DNA from: Myotis daubentonii
Lineage: Eukaryota > Chordata > Mammalia > Chiroptera > Vespertilionidae
DNA length: 64,000 bases
Direction of reading: 5' to 3'
Assembly: GCF_963259705.1 (NCBI RefSeq)
Contig: NC_081851.1
Coordinates: 10,948,145 to 11,012,144 of the forward strand
Shown piece by piece: positions 10,361 through 21,195 of this stretch (positions within the stretch are counted from its first letter, which is position 1; each line of letters begins with the position of its first letter). The notes under the pieces were generated by a model that worked only from the letters and a program-made list of their open reading frames with translations, was not told the DNA's origin and made no database searches. Both the position numbers and the translations under genes were made by a program.

Positions 10361-13149
10361 TCATCGTCACCCCAATAGTGTTGCATGACTTTCCCAAGGC
10401 GCTTCGAGGTTTGCCTTCTCAGCCGGGATTTCGATGATCAGAGTCCCAGCTCCGACTTTGGGCTCTTGCAGAGGCAGGCGGGGCTGAGCGCTGCCTGTGG
10501 TCACGCTGCCCCCTTCCGGTGGGTGCTCCCCAGCCCACACCCCTTCTCCAGGGACCCATTGCAGTCTCACCCTCCGGACCTCTGCACCCGCTTCCACGTG
10601 GTCGGATGCACCTACTCTGCACAGGGGCCGTCTATGCAGGATTCTTTCTACGTTTGTCCTCCTGCCATGGCCGCTACTCTTAAATCTACGTCTGGCACCC
10701 CGCTGAATCCCTCCCGGTGTGGTCCCGTGCTGGGGTCATTCCAACAACAGGGCTGAGGCCATCAGCTGAGAGGGGCAGCCTGGGAGGGCCGAGGGGGTGG
10801 GGTTGGAGGAGGAAGTGCCCTGCAGTGGCCTTCCAAGCACCAGGGGACCCCCACCCCCACCCCCCAGATGGTGAGCACTATTGACTGGGCCTCCGGCAGG
10901 CACGCCCTGAGCCTGCTCTCCACCGTTCTATGTAACAAGAGGTGGTTTTGTTTGTTCTGGGCTGACAGCTGTTCTAGCACCTGTTTATTCCAGCTTACAT
11001 GTGTCCTAAGAGTATAATTGCACTCAAGTCGCTTCTCAAGTATCATTTGGTGTCCACTCGGTTCATCGCAGGCTTACGCAAGAATTCCAATCAGCCAACC
11101 CGTTCTCAAAGGAAAAGCAGGGGCCGAACTCAAAAGATTAAGATCGGTGAATTAATGCCCATTAGATGTTGGCAGCTAAAATAGCATGTCCAAAGGCTTA
11201 TGCATCTTTTTTTTTTAGAACTCTCAACTTTAACTTATTTTCTAAAAAATTTTTAAACATTTGTTTGCTTACTTAAATTACCAATTGCCAGACCAAATGA
11301 CATGAGATAAAATGCCCCCTAGTGTAGTTAAAAGCCACGGTATCCACATAGAATAAAGGAGAACGTAGCGAGGAACGGAAGAAAGCGAGAAATCTGGCAT
11401 CGGTGACGTGGGAGGTCCAGATGGCACTGAAAGGTTAAGTGAACGCCGTGGAGGAACAGTGGCTGTGGCTGGAGTGGACGGAGGAATTGCACATCTGAGG
11501 GGCACAGTCAGGGTTCACGGAGAGGAGAAACCTCACTGAGGACTGAGAGTGGAAAGTCAAGAAACTGTATTCGTCCGGATGGCCCTGGACAATTCCTCCC
11601 CGTAAAGAAAATGTGCCTCGGAGGCTTGTACTCGTACCGGTGGTCAGACCCACTGCTCTTTCCCCTGGAAGGTGCGGACACTCACTCCTGGGACATCTGA
11701 CCCGGAAGGAACCTCGGTCACCTGTGCGCATCACTGACATTACCCGCAGCGAAACTGGGGCTTAGCGCGTCTGTGGGAGCAACACAGGAAGAGCCCCTTT
11801 GAACTGGTCACGGGGGCGGGCCATCTCTCAAACGGGGTGTGCCGTGGCAAGGGGTGCTTGAGTTCTGAAGACTAATCCTCCTGACATCGGGAAAAGGCAG
11901 GTGGCAGCCTCGCCTGCCCACTTCCATGCTGGCTCCTCCGGGGCTGGGTGGACTAGCCTTCTGTGAGCGTGGTTGTCTCGGGGTTCCCTGTGAACCTCCA
12001 AAGGCCTCACAGGAGGTAGCAGTCTGCTGGCGGCCACCTGAGCTGTAGCACCAAGATCATGGGGTCCGAGCGAAGGCCACAGGTCTGAGCCTGGGCTGGG
12101 CGCCTCCCTCATTGCTGCTGGGAGTGACAGGTGACGTATCACCCGCCAGGGGAGAGCACGGTGTGTTCTGAGGTGGGAGGAGAGGAAGGTGCGTGCTGGT
12201 CCAAGAGCAAGAGACACACACGCCATCACTGTTGGGCAAGAGGAGACAGTCGGCTCCCCGGGAAGTATTCTCGTCTTTCACAATGAAGCGTAACTGTGTT
12301 CTTTCTCACCTTTCGGCTCTGACCACTGAAGGTCAATTTGAAGGTGAACCTGAAAACAAGCACTTTCTTTAGAAGAGCACTACGTATCTGTGACCCTTCT
12401 TGAATGTTATCTTGAATATTCTTGGTCCTCAACTGCAGGGGTGGCCAGGCGTACGGCAGTGAGGCTGCTGCTCCCGCCCCGGTCACCACCAGGAGTGTCC
12501 ATGCGTCCAACGTGGGCCAGGCCTTCTTAGTCTCTCGGGCGAAATCTCCCCTCAGTAGCAGCCTCTGGGGGGGACCGCTCCCCTCCCTGTGGGCAGCGCA
12601 GGGGCGGGAGTCTCCCTGCTGTCACTATCAATCTGCGACACAGGCAGCCCCAGGCTTCCTCAGGACCAAGAGACCCCAGCCCTGACTCCTGTGGGGACAA
12701 CACACACACCCATTCCCGCCTCTGGCCGGCAGCTCCCTCCACAGAGCCTGGCTCTGAGGTCAGGGGACCGAGCGCCAGCCCAGAGACGGCGCCCCCAGAA
12801 GGCAGGGCGTGGCGGCAGCTGCTCCCCCTCGTTGCCGAGCCTCCCTTCCTGACTCCCAGAACCGAGGAGATTCTGGAACAGGTCTTCGTCTCTCCACTCC
12901 GCTCCTTCCTCGGGGGATAAGGGTTCTGACGGCTCTCCCTGCCCCAGCCTCAGCCCACACTGTCCCACACAGCCCTGCATCCAGGAGACCGGTTTCCAAA
13001 CATACTAGTAGCTGTCCCTTCTGCTCTTTGCCAATCAGCCTCAACAGGTCCCCTCGAAACTGGGCGGCCTTTGTGACCATCCTGACCAATAAGACAAGGC
13101 AGAAGAGACACTACATGGTTTGGGAGGTGAGGTCATGGGCCAATTGGCA
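10361..13149. other. intergenic DNA, nothing recognised
   Basis: Mostly GC-balanced, apparently unique sequence. Short overlapping open frames occur on both strands without recognisable protein features. Confidence 0.55.
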
Positions 13150-14120
13150 CTGCCAGATGTAACTAAGTTTTTCCACCTCTATGTATGTAAGACAAGGGGA
13201 CTCCCCAGAAGCAAGAGGGACCTAGGCTGCAGACGAAGCAGCCCAGGAGGCTGCCCTAAAGCCAGTGGGGCCTTTACAGGTTCTAGTGACTCTTTCAGAC
13301 CCTGTACTACTCATCTCACCAGTTTACTCAAGTTCTTTCAGGCTTTACCGTCTACCCAGAAAGCAGACCAGAAGCACGTCCAAGATGATCTGCCTGTATC
13401 CGGTTCATCCCTTCCAACCTGGTGACACTGTTCGGGTAAAGAAATTTGCCACCCAAGGACTGAAAGGACCACCCCCACGGCAGTCAAGATTGACGGGATC
13501 CTGACGTGGCTTCATCACACCCGGCTTAAGACAGCACAGGCAAAATAGAAAAGTCCAGGACTCTTCGGACCCTCTGAAGATTACTCCTGGCCCTCATTAA
13601 TTCTATCATGCTTATAGTCCTCAGGGGTCCCTCCCCAACAATGACCCAAAAGAGTCAATGATTTGACTCATGTACATAAAACCAGTGGGGAATGTACTGG
13701 GCTGCATATCTGGTGCTTCGGCCAGACGGGTCATGCTGTGCTGTCTGTTCCTAAAACACATAGATAGGAAGGTACTGACATCAGGCCAGGCCTTGAGATA
13801 TGGTCTCATGGCCCCTTCCCAGCACGCAGGCCTTTCTCAGAAAGCCTGGAAGTCTCATTCCAAATTTGGGAGACAAAAGACTGGAAAAAGTATAAATAAA
13901 GAGAGTTTCCTCCATATTGGGGGGCCCAGAATTTGAAAGACACCTTTTTCTCTGGGTGTCCACAAAATTTAATAATAAAATGTAACTCCTGTAATCTGTG
14001 CTGCAGTTCAGCCTCTGCTTCGGCAGGGTGCTGTGACTGTGGTCAGCTGGCCAGCTTAATAAAGGCTCTTAAATTTAAATTCTGAGTTGGTGGTCTATCT
14101 TGCTGAGTGAACCCATAACA
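13150..14120 (+). pseudogene. class I (gammaretrovirus-like) endogenous retrovirus remnant: pol 3' end plus 3' LTR
   Basis: An open but broken frame around 13340-13560 resembles the C-terminal region of a gammaretrovirus-type integrase: a 'GDTV'-type loop and, after a small deletion and frameshift, a short 'DG-I-WLHHTR'-type strand. The 3' part has LTR features: GTATAAATAAAG near 13888, AATAAAGGCTC near 14059 and a terminus ending CA at 14119-14120. No gag, protease, reverse transcriptase or intact envelope is visible. It is a dead fragment. The left boundary and the LTR start are uncertain. Confidence 0.7.
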
Positions 14121-14689
14121 GCAGCTCCCACCTGCTCTCTGTCTTGAGGTGCTCACCTGGCACAGCCACGGTGCTGTGAGGCGGCCAGGCCCTGGGAGGC
14201 CCGTGGGGAAAGGAGTCGAGGATCCTGGGTCTCAGCTCTGGCTGGACTCCCGGCCGACAACCAGCCCCTGTGCGGGAGTCCTGGTTCTTGGAGGCAGACC
14301 CGCCTGCCTGTAGTCAGCCACTCGCTGATCCCACGTGGAGCAGGGATGAGCCTTCCCTGATGAGCTCTGGTCAAACATGAATCTGTCAACCTGCAGATTC
14401 GTGAGCAAAATACACGATTGTGATGGTTTTAGGCCACTGTTTGGGGTGGTTTGACATGCGGTGATGGAGACAGCCCTGGGGGCCCAGCACTGTCAGCTTT
14501 ATCTCCCAGTGGCAGGTCCCCCCTCTCAGCTCCCTCCTCCTCAGCGGCCAGTCCTTCACTTACAGACACTTGGCCTTGCTGTGCTCTCTCTTGCCTCCTT
14601 ACCTTTGGCCCTGCTCTTCCCTCTGCCTTTCCACCCCCAGTTGCCACCCCCCACCACCTGACTCTGGGTTGTCTTGAAGGCTCAGATCT

Positions 14690-14860
14690 GGAGTCCCCCT
14701 CCTCCGTTTGCTCTGGCCCCTCCCCCCCCACCCCCACAGGACCCAGGGGACCTGTGCTCCTCTCCTTCGTGGCCTTCCCACAGCCCCGCCCTCATGCCTG
14801 CTCTCCCGTCAGACCTGAGCTTCTCCTGCGGTGTCTTACTTGTCTCTGTGACCTTGAAGA
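14690..14860 (+). repeat. possible L2-like fragment
   Basis: A pyrimidine-rich stretch with L2-like texture lies immediately before an LTR. The call is weak. Confidence 0.25.
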
Positions 14861-14864
14861 TTAA

Positions 14865-15178
14865 CGCAGGGTCTGCTACAGCATGTGGGTGTGTGTCCCC
14901 CACATTCGTATGCTGAAGCCTAGCCCCCAACATGATGGCCTTAGAAGGTGGGGCCTGTGGGTAGTGACAAGGTCAGGAGAGCAGAGCCCTCGTGAATGGG
15001 GTTAGTGCCTCATGAGAGAGACCTCTCCACCTCCCTTTTCCCGCCCACCGCGAGGACCGCACGAGAGGACAGCCACCGTGAGCCAGGAAGAGAGCCCTTG
15101 CCAACCACGGAGCCTGCCAGCACCTGGGTCCTGGGGCTTCCCAGCCCTCAGAGCTGTGAGAAACAATAAGAAGCTGAG
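14865..15178 (+). mobile_element. MLT1-like MaLR LTR
   Basis: The order of blocks matches a MaLR LTR. It has 'gtgtcccccacattcgtatg' then CTGAAGCCTAGCCCCCAA, a 'gatggccttagaaggtggggc' type block and, at the end, CCTCAGAGCTGTGAGAAACA. It is old, and no internal ERV sequence is present. Confidence 0.75.
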
Positions 15179-15301
15179 GGTAGGTTAGGGCAGAACCTTG
15201 GCTCTCGTGGGGCCAGTAGCTCAGTGTCCCTTGGAGAAAAGTTTAAACCCACTTTTCAGCATTTCTCACACTTCTTGACTGCGGGTGTGCCGCCTCTAGG
15301 C

Positions 15302-15828
15302 CAGGGGTGGGCAACCCCTGGCACACGTGTCAAACATGGCACGCCAGTAACTTTTGCTGGCACGCGAAACCCTCTCTTATAATCTTCCATTTACAGTTGT
15401 GAATCTTTGTTCTCAGTGATGAATTTTGTTAAGTCTCATAATAGGAGTAGCCTGACGGATGAAAGTAGTAGCTCGTGCATATCTCTGAAGGTCAGGAAAT
15501 ATAAACCCGATGTAAAATCTCTGTCATCAGTGATGCAGCAGCAAAAGTCCCACTGATAATATCAAACAGAGTCATCAAGTTTTCTGTCGGACTATCAGTG
15601 TACATGTATACATTAAAAAATAAATGTATTTTTCATCATCATATACTGTGTTTTTGTCGCTCGAATGAATTGCATTATTTCTTCAAGGTTCTTCACATAC
15701 ATACACCTTAAGAGATATCAAGTAGGAGTAACATGTTCTCAAAAAATTAGGGTTGGCACGCAGAAGAATTTTGAGTCAGAGACTTTGCTGGTTTTGGCAC
15801 GCACTCACAAAATGGTTGCCCACCCCTG
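15302..15828. mobile_element. non-autonomous hAT transposon with perfect 8-bp target duplication
   Basis: The terminal inverted repeats CAGGGGTGGGCAACC (left) and GGTTGCCCACCCCTG (right) match perfectly over 15 bp. Perfect 8-bp direct repeats CTCTAGGC flank it at 15294-15301 and 15829-15836, the hallmark of hAT insertion. The 527-bp interior contains no intact transposase. A second 'ggcacgc' motif lies subterminally on both sides. The ends are exact. Confidence 0.95.
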
Positions 15829-15839
15829 CTCTAGGCCAT

Positions 15840-17113
15840 ATTTAGACACAGCATGAAGAGGCACCCGCTTACTCAAGGAAACGGAGAGCTTCCGTCTGTC
15901 TGAGGACAGAGTCATGTGATGACAATAGGAAAAAGGTAAATGAATTAAAATTGTTCACTTGGTTAAAAATCACTGCAGTGCCCTGAGGCCTCACTAACCT
16001 CTCTGGGACTTCAGACTTCCAAGGCCCACTGTCTGCAAACCCACTTAACAGGCAGGCGATTCCACGGGGTTTGATAAGCTTTCCTTTCATCACTTTCCAA
16101 CACCCACACTGTGCTTCCTCGGCCACAGCCAGGCTCTCTGTGCCCAGGGCCCCTTCCTGCAGGAGACATTTGCACAAAGACCTCTCTCATAGCTGCTTCT
16201 CTCTGTCCCTAGAGGTCCCTGGGCTCAGTCCCTGGGTTGGAAGCCAAGCCACAGCCAAATGCAGTGTCACAATCGGGCTATTGTCTGAGCTGTAAGTCAC
16301 TGGGAGGGCAGCAGGGGCCCAGGGCTGACTCACCAGCTACACCTGCCCAGGCCTCAGGGCTCCGGGGCAGGCGGCACTTCCTGCTCGCCCTGGGTCTCGC
16401 TCCAGGTCCCTGCCCCTGAGTAGGGGGGCATCTCTTTCACTCCTGCTGGCCTCACTGCATTTCTCTGGGCCTCACCTTACCTGTAGAGTGCAAAGGCCCA
16501 GAGCCCCGGCCCCAGACATCGCAGCCCCAAGCCCGCTGCGGTTCCTGAGCTGGCCACGACCAGAGCTGGCCACCGAGCTGGGGGCCCGCAGCCCACGCAG
16601 CGTTTGTGGTTGGAGCTGGGCGTCTGCCTCTGGGGTCCAGTCCTCACCACAGCGATGAGCTCCTTCAGCCTTCCAGGCACCCCCAGGCTGCACTCTGGCG
16701 AGGTTAAGAGGCCGTGAGCCGGGTAGCAGCCTGTCGTATCCAGACCCGTACAGCAATGCTGGGGTCCTAAGGGGAGCCCAGGACGACAGTCACAGAACAG
16801 GCCCTGTGGATGGGGCTCGGGCTTGGGTTCGGGTTCGAGATCTAGCACTTTTTAAGTTTGAAAATGGGTGCGAATGCAGGTGGTGTCTGAGAGGGGAGAT
16901 AGTGAAGAGGGGGCCCGTGCCCGCCGTCACAGGTTGCTGGGACGGAGCAACGTGCCAGGTCTCACCATCCAGGGGCACGTTCCAGAAGGACGGGCGGCCG
17001 GCTGGAGAGGACGCCCCTGAGGGAACAGGGCGGCTGGGGTGAGCCTGGCGCTCCGGGTGCTGCCTGGCTGCATATGGCTGTTAAGCACTGGAAATGTGGG
17101 GAGTCCGAATGAA
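15840..17113. other. intergenic DNA, nothing recognised
   Basis: About 1.3 kb of unique-looking, GC-rich sequence. Near 16816-16840 there is a short GGGCTCGGGCTTGGGTTCGG type hexamer-like run with no further structure. Confidence 0.55.
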
Positions 17114-17125
17114 GACGTGCACAAG

Positions 17126-17341
17126 GCCAAACCGGTTTGGCTCAGTGGACTGCGGACTGAAGGGTCCCAGGTTCGATTCCGGTCAAGGGCATGTACCTTG
17201 GTTGCGGGCACATCCCCAGTGGGAGGTGTGCGGGGGGTGGCTGGTCGATGTTTCTCTCTCATCGATGTTTCTAACTCTCTATCCCTCTCCCTTCCTCTCT
17301 GTAAAAAAAAATCAATAAAAATATATTAAAAAAATAAAAAA
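17126..17341 (+). mobile_element. Ves SINE, plus strand, with target duplication
   Basis: The tRNA-like head GCCAAACCGGTTTGGCTCAG is at the left, GGTTCGATTCCGGTCAAGGG follows, and the A-rich tail is at the right. The flanks GACGTGCACAAG (17114-17125) and GAGGTGCGCAAG (17342-17353) agree at 10 of 12 positions. Part of the usual head segment after GGCTCAGTGGA is missing, a short internal deletion. Confidence 0.93.
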
Positions 17342-17529
17342 GAGGTGCGCAAGTGTAAACACATACCAGATGGTGAGCACCCTGACAAAGTGAAATATTT
17401 CATTCATAAGGTTTCATGTGGACAACATGTTGAGATGATAATCTATTGGATATATTGCGTTAAACAAAATACATTATTAAAATTAGCCAGATCAAGGCCC
17501 CTTTCTTTTCAAACTCATTTTTTTCTTTT

Positions 17530-17605
17530 CTTTTTTCTTTCCCTTCTCCTCCTCCTCCTCCCCCTCCTCCTCCTCCTCCTCCTCCTCCTCCTCCTCCTCC
17601 TCCTT
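17530..17605. repeat. (CTC)n microsatellite
   Basis: A nearly pure CTC/TCC trinucleotide tract adjoins a T-rich run and the tail of a Ves SINE. In antisense it produces a poly-glycine frame, which is not a gene. Confidence 0.95.
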
Positions 17606-17607
17606 CT

Positions 17608-18079
17608 TTCTGTTTTGTTTTGTTTTGTTTAGTTTTGCTAATCCTCACCCAAGGATATTTTTCCATTGATTTTTTAAAAATATATTTTATTGATTTTTTA
17701 CAGAGAGGAAGGGAGAGAGATAGAGAGTCAGAAACATCGATGAGAGAGAAACATCGACCAGCCGCCTCCCGCACATCCCCCACCGGGGATGTGCCCGCAA
17801 CCCAGGCACATGCCCCTGACCGGAATCAAACCTGGGACCCTTCAGTCCGCAGGCCGACGCTCCATCCACTGAGCCAAACTGGTTTCGGCCACTGATTTTT
17901 TTTTAAGAGAGTAGAAGGGGGTGGGGGGCATCGATGTGAGAGAAACGCATCAATTGGTTGCCTCCCACATGGGCCCAATCGGGGCCCAACCAAGGTACAT
18001 GCCCTTGATTGGAATCGAACCCAGGACCCTTCAGCCCATGGTCCAATGCTCTATCCACTGAGTCAAACCAGCTAGGGCT
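17608..18079 (-). mobile_element. Ves SINE, minus strand, split by a younger Ves SINE
   Basis: The tail part (GTTTTGTTTTGTTTTG and the ATCCT/AGGAT hairpin at 17641-17656) is on the left and the rest, with the tRNA-like head, runs 17890-18079. The two halves are separated by an insertion. The outer copy is the hairpin-tailed subtype and is more diverged than the inner one. Confidence 0.9.
17676..17889 (-). mobile_element. nested young Ves SINE, minus strand
   Basis: A full Ves copy inserted into the outer Ves. The duplicated target appears as CATTGATTTTTT on the left and CACTGATTTTTTTT on the right. Its head ends GGCCGAAACCAGTTTGGCTC on the minus strand. It differs little from the copy at 6999-7225 and belongs to the non-hairpin subtype. 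Confidence 0.92.
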
Positions 18080-18699
18080 TTTCCCCACTTTTTAAAACGT
18101 GCCTATTACGAAAGCTAACATGACATCATTGGGTCGCCATATACTTTTATGGGCCAGCACTGCTGCGCTGTTTTCTTGCCTGAATTGCCAGGTTTCCCCA
18201 GCTGGGTCCCCTTATCTCTTCCTGTCAGGTACCTCTAAGTGCTGCACATACTGCTCTCAGAATACGATGCATCTGTGCCATTAACAGGACACTATAAAAC
18301 TGGACCAGTGAGAATAAAACGAGCTCTCAGAAATTAAAAATGAGATGGCGCTATTCATAGATTTATTAGAAGGTTTGGGCAATAATTTTGAGCAAAATCT
18401 TCTAAAAATGGAGAGAAGAGATAAGAAAGACAAGAACTAACAATGAACTGCTAGGAATTTCCACCCCAAGAGAAGAGGAGAAAGCACCGGGAAGAATGAT
18501 CAAAAGCACTGGGAGAGGGGCAAGGAGAGCAGGCGCAAATGCCTGGAGCGGAAAGACTGAGAACAGACAGCTACCGGCCCGGGAGAACGTCCTGCGTGCT
18601 GCGGACAGAGGGACAGCGGCTGCACTGTGGGTCAGCAAGGAAGAGGCAGACCACGCAGCCATGGTCGTGGTTCCTGGCCCAACTTCATATCCCCGCGGG
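18080..18699. other. intergenic DNA, nothing recognised
   Basis: Unique-looking sequence. A degenerate ORF2-like texture may begin before 18700, but I cannot place the L1 start. Confidence 0.4.
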
Positions 18700-19530
18700 A
18701 TTAAAGGCACGATGCGAAAAGCAGAGCTCTTAGAGGATGCCAGAAACAATGCTTTGACGGATTTGAAATGGGAAAACATTAATAGATAGGACTCAAAAGT
18801 ATACACTCTGAAGTAAATAATAGACAAATGCAACTCCATTAAAAATCAGAACTTCCATTTCTCCAAAGACACAAAACAGATTATAAAGACAAGTTAGGAA
18901 TTGGAAGAAAATATTTTTAGCACTTTCTTGACAATAATAACTTTAAAAAGGAAAAGAGAAATATTCAATATAATAAAGAGCAAAATGTGGAAACATCAAT
19001 GTCCAAGAGGAAGGATGAGACCCACGTTTCAATTCCGTGTCGCACCCATCAGTCAGACCTGCCTGCGTCTGAGTCAGTGTGTACTGCTGGTGGGAATGCA
19101 AGTGGACACAGCTTCCTTAGGGACAACGTGACAGAGCTAATCAAGTTGAATGTGAGCATGTCGTGTGGCTGAGGAACTCCACAGCTTGACTGATATCAGG
19201 AAATTCCATAGATAGACAGATAGAGAGGTAGATATATACACACACATTCCCATACTTTATAATTCCATAAAAATATCTTCCATACATAACAATGGAATTT
19301 TCTGATATATACTATATGTATAACACACACACACACACTGGCTGGCTGGCTGAACGGTTGGACCGTCATTCAGGCTTTTATATATATAGATAATAAAATC
19401 TGTAAACAACCAAATGTCCACTGGCAATACACTGGCTAAATAAATTGTAGTGTATTCATACAAAAGATTATGATGTATCTCTAATAATCAATGCTTATAG
19501 TCTTAAAAATCCACTATACAAAACTATTCA
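18700..19530 (+). repeat. old L1 ORF2/3' fragment, plus strand, with a Helitron piece inside
   Basis: The order of blocks follows the C-terminal part of L1 ORF2: a 'ttccatttctccaaagacac' type block, 'ggaagaaaatatttttagc', ACTGCTGGTGGGAATGCAAG and 'gaggaactccacagcttgac', then after 19391 AACCAAATGTCCACTGGCAA. Frames are broken by many stops. A short Helitron end and a CA tract interrupt it near 19325-19390. Confidence 0.75.
19339..19390 (-). mobile_element. Helitron 5' terminal fragment
   Basis: On the minus strand it starts TCTATATATATAAAAGCC at 19390. A 'gacggtccaaccgttcagcc' segment and CCAGCCAG follow, as in other Helitron 5' ends here. Only the first 50 or so bases remain, with a CA repeat replacing the rest. 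Confidence 0.6.
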
Positions 19531-19559
19531 AAATGTGTAAAAACTTATATGCACAGTTA

Positions 19560-19845
19560 AACATATTTATAAAGCAAACACCCACATGGCTGGCACCCAG
19601 GTCAACAAATAGAGCATTGGGACAGTCCCGAAGCCCTGCCCTCCCTCTTCCCCACTCACAGCCCTCCCTCCCACCAGAGAACCACTGTTCAGACTTGCAA
19701 GTAATGCTACTCTCCACTCTCTTCATAGTTTTCCCACCTGTGTATAGTTGGCGCAGCCTCTTTTAAACATTATATAAATAAAATTATAGTGTATTATTTT
19801 GCATCTGATTTCTTTCCCATATATATATATTTAAAAAATATATAT
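19560..19845 (-). repeat. L1 3' UTR fragment, minus strand
   Basis: It carries antisense L1M-type 3' UTR blocks. These are GGCACCCAGGTCAACAAATA, 'gagcattgggacagtcccga', a 'cccaccagagaaccactgtt' block and CATAGTTTTCCCACCTGTGT. It adjoins a TATA-rich run and a Ves SINE. Confidence 0.7.
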
Positions 19846-19851
19846 ATATAT

Positions 19852-20066
19852 ATTTTTAATATATTTTTATTGATTCCAGAGAGGAAGGGAGAAGGAGAGA
19901 GAGATAGAAACATCAATGATGAGAGAGTCATTGATCAGTTGCCTCCTGCATGCCTCCCACTGGGGATTGAGCCCACAACCCAGGCATGTGCCCTTGACCG
20001 GAATCGAACCGGGACCCTTCAGTCCACAGGCTGATGCTCTATCCACTGAAGCAAACCAGCCAGGTT
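19852..20066 (-). mobile_element. Ves SINE, minus strand
   Basis: A tail with ATATTTTTATTGATT is at the left. The head ends ACCTGGCTGGTTTGCTTCAG (minus strand) at the right. It sits 12 bases from the end of the decayed HeliBat element that follows. Confidence 0.92.
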
Positions 20067-20294
20067 TCCACATTATAACTGGTGGCCTGGTGCATGGATT
20101 TGTGCACATTGAAAGGAAATTAATTAGAAGAAATATTTTAATATTGCTATTTGTCATTTCTCTATAATAAAAGTGTCAGAGATGAAAGAAAATTAGTAAA
20201 ATGTATATGAAAATAATATATACATTTATTAATAAATAAACAATAACAACATGATATAACAACAACAAAAACATGATATAAAAACAACATTGAT

Positions 20295-20521
20295 GCCCTG
20301 ACTGGTTTGGCTCAGTGGATAGAGCATCAGCCTGCAGACTAAAGGGTCCCAGGTTTGATTCTGGTCAAGGGCATGTACGTTGGCTGCGGGCACATCTCCA
20401 GTGGGGGGTGTGCAGGAGGCAGCTGATCGATGTTTCTCTCTCATTGATGTTTCTAGCTCTCTATCCCTCCCCCTTACTCTCTGTAATAAATCAATAAAAA
20501 ATATATTTGAAGGAAAAAAAG
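20295..20521 (+). mobile_element. Ves SINE with perfect 12-bp target duplication
   Basis: The element runs from GCCCTGACTGGTTTGGCTCA to an A-rich tail and is flanked by perfect AACAACATTGAT repeats at 20283-20294 and 20522-20533. It therefore inserted into the Helitron after the Helitron itself was in place. Confidence 0.97.
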
Positions 20522-20562
20522 AACAACATTGATAAAAACAATGACTGATAAAGTGATTAAAC

Positions 20563-20921
20563 TTATTCTAATAGCTCCCTGTATACCACATTAAGAGTAA
20601 AAACACTTTCAGAGTGCTTGACTAATTTCCCCTGTGATGAAGTATTTACAACTTTAACTTTAATGTCACACGCTCTTCGAACTTGATAGAAAGCAACATA
20701 TAACTGACCATGTGAGAAAACAGGTTCAGGTAGGAATATTCCTACTCTGTCTAGAATTTGTCCTTGTGATTATTAATAGTCATCACAAATGTTGGCATCA
20801 TGGGAAACTGTCTTTGAATTAATTTAAATGAGAGGCCAGTGTCAGACGGGGACATATCCATTCTTGGAATCAGAACAATCTCTCTTTTCGAAGATCCTGT
20901 TAATACTTCAGCTTTGATTAT
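20563..20921 (-). pseudogene. Helitron Rep/helicase C-terminal remnant
   Basis: On the minus strand, one frame carries AEVLTGSSKREIVLIPRMDM and then SPSDTGLSFKLIQRQFPMM, and, after an apparent 1-bp deletion near 20767-20775, QGQILDRVGIFLPEPVFSHG and QLYVAFYQVRR. It ends at a TAA at 20563-20565. GQ..DRVGI followed by SHGQLYVA..QVR corresponds to the C-terminal motifs V-VI of the Pif1-family helicase of Helitron transposases, where the usual version has S-R rather than Y-Q before VR. No Rep nuclease or upstream helicase motifs remain, so it cannot be active. Confidence 0.85.
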
Positions 20922-21195
20922 GTTAGATCACAATCTTTTGTGCCAATAGTTGGTCTTCAGACATATTCTGTTGACTACGCTTTCTTTCAGCTTCAGAATG
21001 TCAACAAAAACAAACAAATTCACAATCAACAATGACAGATCGAAACACACGGGTGTGATTGGTGCCAGCGAGAGCTTTATATGTATCACACATGCGAGTC
21101 AACATTTATTTTTAAATTGCCAGTGCCCATCATATGTACCAGCTGGCTGGTGGGACAGATGGATGGTCAGTCAGTTAGCCTTTTATATATATAAA

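Larger units (their letters stand above)
20079..21195 (-). mobile_element. internally deleted autonomous Helitron (HeliBat1-like)
   Basis: The 3' end is at the left: CTGG (mutated CTAG) at 20079-20082, followed by TGGCCTGGTGCATGGATTTG, the inverted form of the Helitron 3' tail. The 5' end is at the right, where the minus strand reads TATATATATAAAAGGCTAAC. Between them is the C-terminal helicase coding remnant (20563-20921). Autonomous HeliBat1 elements are several kilobases long, so most of the Rep/helicase gene is deleted. A Ves SINE is inserted at 20295. Confidence 0.85.

Noticed and set aside
17039..17329. Repeated short frames reading MREKHRPAASRT... or similar
   Set aside because: The same peptide recurs at many places because it is the translation of Ves SINEs.
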